From: Bacillota bacterium
GTDB taxonomy: Bacteria > Bacillota > Clostridia > Acetivibrionales > Acetivibrionaceae
Direction of reading: 5' to 3'
Assembly: GCA_023398495.1 (NCBI GenBank)
Contig: JAEWSG010000088.1
Location: forward strand, 45,251 to 109,250
DNA: 64,000 bases
The notes beneath the pieces were generated by a model that was given only the letters and a program-made list of their open reading frames with translations, did not search any database and was not told the origin of the DNA. Both the position numbers and the translations under genes were made by a program. This document shows, piece after piece, positions 60,171 through 64,000 of the stretch; position 1 is the stretch's first letter; every line of letters begins with the position of its first letter.

Positions 60171-60824
60171 CTAATCCTCCAGAGAGAAACACACATCACT
60201 TTGTTGCTTTAAGTATTCAGAATGGGTAACTACAATCACACATTTATCTTGCTCATATACTAATTTTTTAAAAATATTTATGATATTTTGTGTGTTTTCT
60301 TTATCAAGATTACCAGTAGGTTCATCCGCAAGAATATATTTTGCATCTGTTGCAAGTGCTCTAGCGATAGCAACTCTTTGTTGCTGTCCACCTGACAATT
60401 TAGTAATTACTCTATTTATGTCCGGTTCTACAAGCCCTAATGAATAAAGCAGATTGATTGCTTTTTCCTTAGCCTGTTTTTTATTTTTAATTTTTCCTGC
60501 AATATCAATAGCAATCATAACATTTTCAATAGCATTCATATATGAAAAAAGGTGAAAATCTTGAAATACATATGCCACATGTCTTTTTCTAAGATTGTTG
60601 TAACCAATTTTTTTAATATCAACTCCATCGAGAAATATTGTTCCTTTTACCGGGGTATCCAATCCCCCGAGCAACGACAGACAAGTAGTTTTACCACTTC
60701 CTGAAGCTCCATATATTGTATAAAAAATACCTGATTTAAATTCCATAGTCCTATTTTCTAAAATCAATAAATTAGCATTATTTTTATTCTTATACCCATA
60801 ACTTACATTTGTCATCGAAAGCAT
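60171..60824 (-). CDS. ABC transporter ATP-binding protein (MacB/LolD type)
   Basis: A 217-aa ATPase with Walker A GASGSGKTT, signature LSGGQQQRVAIARAL, Walker B YILADEPTGNLD and switch His in VVTHSEYL. The sequence places it in the MacB/LolD/FtsE group that works with FtsX-type permeases. It lies between two permease genes with gaps of 3 and 12 bp. Likely exports, or protects against, a peptide. Confidence 0.93.
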   Translation of the reverse strand: MLSMTNVSYGYKNKNNANLLILENRTMEFKSGIFYTIYGASGSGKTTCLSLLGGLDTPVKGTIFLDGVDIKKIGYNNLRKRHVAYVFQDFHLFSYMNAIENVMIAIDIAGKIKNKKQAKEKAINLLYSLGLVEPDINRVITKLSGGQQQRVAIARALATDAKYILADEPTGNLDKENTQNIINIFKKLVYEQDKCVIVVTHSEYLKQQSDVCFSLED

Positions 60825-60836
60825 TTTTTCTCTCCT

Positions 60837-62174
60837 CTAGTTATTGCACAACAAAAATTTTGGTTTTGTAGTAATAATACTATATGTAGGGATTATCATG
60901 GACAATAATAAAAATCCAACAGTAATCATAAGTATTCTTAAATAATTAGATAGACTTATCATTTTACTTACATCTATATCAAGCTCAAATCCTTGTCCTA
61001 ACTGTGGAGTTATATAAGGACCATATGAATCGTCTTGGTATAATTCAGAAAAAACTTTTTCAGCGGTGTTATCTATACCATTAACTATTTTTTCTGATGT
61101 AAAACTATAGATTACCCCTGAAATTACAAATGAGATTACAATTAACATTAATGTTGACAAAAAATACTGTGATATTATTCTACTTTTTTTACAACCAAGA
61201 GCTAAAAATATTCCACTATCGTATTTGTATTGACTTGTAAAAAATGTAAATGTAAGCAACATTAGTATGCCACCAATAGAAGATACATATCCTAGTATTG
61301 CTAGAGAATACTTCTTCATTAACATTACTATACTACGTTCACCACTCAAATAATACGGCGAATTGTTATATATGTTAACATCTTCACCTAATAACTTATG
61401 CAAGGAAGCTATAACTCCCCCTACATTATCATAACTATCAATATAAATTTCACATCCGTCTTTAGAATATGATTCAAATCCAATCACTTTAGAGGCATAT
61501 TCGTAATCGACAAAGATTACATTATAAGGACTATATTTGAATACACCTTCCCCATATTTGTTGTTTTCTGTTATTTGAAAGTCAGAATCCACACAAAATA
61601 TTCCACATACTTCAAATTTGCAATTCTTACCTGACTTCTCGATCATAAATGTAACATCATCTCCCAGATTAAGATTATTTTCTTTTGCAAATCTACTCTC
61701 GATTAAAATACCTTTATTCTCAGAAGTAGGATACGTGCCACTAACCATTGCTACAGATTTCTCATATCTAAACCACGGATATAGTTTTGTATCCATTTGT
61801 GCCAATAATATAACTGAATTTGTACTCCAGTTTATGCTTTCTGTTGCCACTCCTGGCTCCATTCCTGTATGCTCTTTCACATTATTCATTCCTACAGGTA
61901 CTGCACGATTTTCTTTCCAATTATTAACTCCTATAACATGATTGATTGAAATAATCTTATCATAGATTTCACTTGTCAAGTTTAAATTCTTTCCATTTAT
62001 CAAAAGAGCTGAGTTATTATATATAAATGCTTCTTCCTCACCATGTATAGCTATAGAATACACACAAATTCCAACTAACTCGCCAAGAAAAATTAGAGCA
62101 AATATGGTACATAAAATTATGCTTTTTACAGGTTTACGCATTATGTAAGCAATTGCACATTTAAATATATTCAT
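60837..62174 (-). CDS. FtsX-family ABC transporter permease
   Basis: A 445-aa permease with the same topology as 58875-60167 (1 TM, extracellular domain, 3 TMs) and related edges (IAYIMRKPVKSIILCTIFALIF; SGIFLALGCKKSRIISQYFLSTLML). First gene of the transporter operon; AAGGAG precedes the ATG. It starts 240 bp downstream of the small secreted protein gene. Confidence 0.85.
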   Translation of the reverse strand: MNIFKCAIAYIMRKPVKSIILCTIFALIFLGELVGICVYSIAIHGEEEAFIYNNSALLINGKNLNLTSEIYDKIISINHVIGVNNWKENRAVPVGMNNVKEHTGMEPGVATESINWSTNSVILLAQMDTKLYPWFRYEKSVAMVSGTYPTSENKGILIESRFAKENNLNLGDDVTFMIEKSGKNCKFEVCGIFCVDSDFQITENNKYGEGVFKYSPYNVIFVDYEYASKVIGFESYSKDGCEIYIDSYDNVGGVIASLHKLLGEDVNIYNNSPYYLSGERSIVMLMKKYSLAILGYVSSIGGILMLLTFTFFTSQYKYDSGIFLALGCKKSRIISQYFLSTLMLIVISFVISGVIYSFTSEKIVNGIDNTAEKVFSELYQDDSYGPYITPQLGQGFELDIDVSKMISLSNYLRILMITVGFLLLSMIIPTYSIITTKPKFLLCNN

Positions 62175-62342
62175 TCTTTAGTGTCTCCTTACTAATATCA
62201 TAAATAAATTTATTAAAACTACATTTACTATTCTATTAAAGTCCTGAATATTATGTCTTATCATTATCCAAACTACTAAATTACTATATAAATGAAAAAT
62301 ATATGCTTAAAATGCTACTTTCAATAAAGTACAATATGCAAT

Positions 62343-62392
62343 AACACTCGGAAAATTCATATTACTGAACTTTCTGAGTGTTATAATTTGCT
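62343..62392 (-). terminator. Hairpin after the small secreted protein gene
   Basis: AACACTC(G)GAAAA / (C)TTTC(T)GAGTGTT with a loop of about 20 nt. Weak T tail; may allow partial read-through into the transporter genes. Confidence 0.4.
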
Positions 62393-62414
62393 GTTTCAAA
62401 CCAAACATTAAAAA

Positions 62415-62840
62415 TTATTGCATTTTAGCATAACTAGTATTTACATTATAAATATATACTGTATCATTTTCATTTGAAATATAAGGCTTATAATATCCTG
62501 TCGCGCAAGGCATGTTAAGAGTTACTGGACCCGTAGACTTTCCACTCATAGTACCATAATACCAAGGGTTTAATATTCCAGTGGAAGTCTGGTAAAAACC
62601 AGCAGTTATTAGATTTCCTGCAGTCGTAAGGTCAAATTTAATAGTCTGCTGACCTCCATTATGTAATACCCACCCACTAGAATTACTCGAAGGATTCCAT
62701 GTAGTATAATAACCAGGCTTAGTTGTTCTAGCAGCAAGATAAGCAGTTGTTGTAGATGCATTCACTGCATGTGCAACAAATACAGCGGAACAACTAACTC
62801 CAACTAAAAGTGAACATAAAACTGCTCTCATTTTTTTCAT
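62415..62840 (-). CDS. Small secreted protein, bacteriocin-like candidate
   Basis: A 141-aa protein with a clear signal peptide (MRAVLCSLLVGVSCSAVFVAHAVNA) and a mature part of about 110 aa rich in Tyr, Thr, Ser, Gly and Asn (YYTTWNPSSNSSGWVL, AGNLITAGFYQTSTG, KSTGPVTLNMPCATGYY). One mature Cys. No family recognised. GGAGG lies 7 nt before the ATG. It is followed by the ABC exporter on the same strand, a pairing typical of antimicrobial peptides with their export/immunity pump; this function is inference. Confidence 0.7.
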   Translation of the reverse strand: MKKMRAVLCSLLVGVSCSAVFVAHAVNASTTTAYLAARTTKPGYYTTWNPSSNSSGWVLHNGGQQTIKFDLTTAGNLITAGFYQTSTGILNPWYYGTMSGKSTGPVTLNMPCATGYYKPYISNENDTVYIYNVNTSYAKMQ

Positions 62841-62881
62841 TTCGTTACCTCCAAAATATTATTATTTGCCAACAATTCAGA

Positions 62882-62910
62882 AATATATCACATCACCTAC
62901 AATATGTCAA
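62882..62910 (-). promoter_or_regulatory. Sigma-A promoter of the small secreted protein gene
   Basis: The minus strand reads TTGACA (62910-62905), 17 nt, TATATT (62887-62882), about 40 nt before the start codon. Confidence 0.72.
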
Positions 62911-63139
62911 TACATTTTATGTAATTTTATTATTAGATTTCTTAGATATACTTTTATTAGTATTTTTTCTCTATTGTAAGAGGAAATTCAAAAATTTATT
63001 TCGCAAACCATGGAATTTAGTAGTACAAACAATATTAGATAATGTCAGAATATTTATAAGCAGGTAATCACTTGTATCTACACGCCATAATTAATTTATA
63101 ATAAAATATCTCCAAAAGCAATACAGGGGGTAATCTATG

Positions 63140-63480
63140 ATTGGTATCATAGTCAAATAATAAACAAGATTTATGGAAGTCACATACCGAGTCAGTGGTT
63201 TGTCTGCCAAAGAATGTTGTGAAAAATATCAGGTTTCCTATCATGCTATAAAATATTGGATTACTGAATTGAATAAAAGTCCACAAACAAGCTCAAAGCT
63301 TCAGAACCTGTTTTTGTTGCTGTTTCTTCTAAATCAGTTAATACAAGATCACCGATAGTTATCCATTTTTGTGAGATTTGTATTGAGATATTGGATAATT
63401 GTAGTAAAAATCCTCTTCCTAATCTGATGGATATCATGAAAAAATTATGCTTGAATTATCACAAGACTCTATCGTATCCA
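63140..63480 (+). pseudogene. IS66-family accessory protein TnpA remnant, frameshifted
   Basis: Pieces in different frames make up a TnpA-like protein: an N-terminal DLWKSH piece, then SGLSAKECCEKYQVSYHAIKYWI (the HTH of IS66 TnpA), then after a frame change near 63290 SEPVFVAVSSK, SPIVIHFCEICIEI and LPNLMDIMKKL, which match the usual C-terminus. No intact transposase is visible nearby. A decayed insertion sequence. Confidence 0.7.
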
Positions 63481-63505
63481 TTGCGTGTGGTTTATCCTAA
63501 GCTTT

Positions 63506-63575
63506 TTATTATCCTCATGTTTTGCTGAAAGCAGCTTAAATTCTAGCCTTCTTACAGAAAATATGAGGATAATAA
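63506..63575. repeat. 13-bp inverted repeat
   Basis: TTATTATCCTCAT (63506-63518) and ATGAGGATAATAA (63563-63575), perfect arms 44 bp apart, beyond the IS66 remnant. Could be a stem or an element end. Confidence 0.4.
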
Positions 63576-63784
63576 TCATCTCAATCCACAAAGACAAGCC
63601 AGTTCGTGACTTGTTTCACAGAATACACTTGGTCAGTCGCAACTAGGAATTCTCCAAATTTGAGGTAGAATACTTGATGTAGGCTTATATGTAATTGCGA
63701 ATAATCATGTTCCCATGTAAAGCTATAACCTTTTGTGCATTCAAATAATGTAGATTCATTAAATCACCTCATAAATTTACATGG

Positions 63785-64000
63785 GTGCGACACGAAGTCG
63801 CACAGATAAATGTTTAACTACTTAGAAGTAGTATAAACCTGTTATTCCGTTAACAGTAACCTGACAACGGTGTGTGGGTGGTAACACCCGGGTTCTAAGC
63901 TGTTGTGACAATGCAACCCTTTCTCGAAAGAGAAGAACTGGAATCCGTGAGGAATCTGGAATTCTGCTAGCACTAAGGCGGTTAGGGAGCTAGGTTGTGG
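63785..64000 (+). mobile_element. 5' end of a group II intron, cut by the window edge
   Basis: Starts GTGCGAC, the GUGYG 5' splice-site consensus, forming GTGCGAC-ACGAA-GTCGCAC, and continues with domain I-like structure (TTTAACTACTTAGAAGTAGTATAAA, GTTATTCCGTTAACAG; AACCCTTTCTCGAAAGAGAAG; GGAATCCGTGAGGAATC). The structured, GC-richer sequence contrasts with the flank. The reverse transcriptase ORF would lie beyond the window. Confidence 0.75.

Noticed and set aside
1..64000. tRNA, rRNA or CRISPR arrays
   Set aside because: I saw no cloverleaf-like sequence, no rRNA segments and no regularly spaced identical repeats; the repeat families found are dispersed.

Overview
The window looks like chromosome of an AT-rich, spore-forming, cellulosome-producing clostridium (Acetivibrio/Hungateiclostridium group, relatives of Clostridium thermocellum). 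Evidence seen directly: a GH116 enzyme with a type I dockerin, a SigI/RsgI sigma/anti-sigma pair, an S-layer-anchored protein, a GerA-type germination operon, a Spo0E-like phosphatase, pyrophosphate-type phosphofructokinase and pyruvate formate-lyase. The species is inference.

Layout. 0-6 kb (minus): guaA, a TIGR01212 radical SAM protein, larC and larB (nickel-pincer cofactor) and a DUF2520 dehydrogenase. 6-17 kb: a 997-aa exported protein, prfB with its programmed frameshift, an XRE repressor divergent from a Spo0E-like protein, then Lrp regulator, aminotransferase and HAD phosphatase behind a T-box leader, a DivIVA-like protein, thioredoxin and a CsoR-like regulator. 17-30 kb (plus, mostly): alpha-glucan phosphorylase, gerABC operon, iron alcohol dehydrogenase, chemoreceptor, endonuclease Q family protein, HMGL-type aldolase. 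31-34 kb (minus): three radical acyl-CoA dehydratase/activase-type proteins. 34-43 kb: PAS histidine kinase, signal peptidase I, fructose bisphosphate aldolase, PPi-PFK, and a ZTP (pfl) riboswitch in front of pflB-pflA. 43-58 kb (minus): AAA/PD-(D/E)XK protein, SLH protein, a block of lipoproteins and secreted proteins, AraC regulator, rsgI, sigI, GH116-dockerin and a lipoprotein. 58-64 kb: an accessory island with a pflA remnant, a two-permease ABC transporter, a small secreted protein, an IS66 remnant and the 5' end of a group II intron.

The most striking system is the sigI-rsgI unit. The two extracellular modules at the C-terminus of RsgI are the same module type that an SLH protein 6 kb away carries in tandem, and both transcription units begin with a promoter-like sequence having 18 identical bases (TACACTATGAAAAAAATT) and CGAA at the same spacing. 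This predicts that the sensor and a cell-surface protein with the same ligand-binding fold are expressed by the same sigma factor.

Two unlisted repeat families are also present. One is a 25- or 37-bp palindromic micro-element (GGGTGCAT...ATGCACCC), seven copies, four of them bounded by perfect 9-bp direct repeats. The other is a ~105-bp element with internal hairpins, three full and two partial copies, each upstream of a gene and in the gene's orientation.
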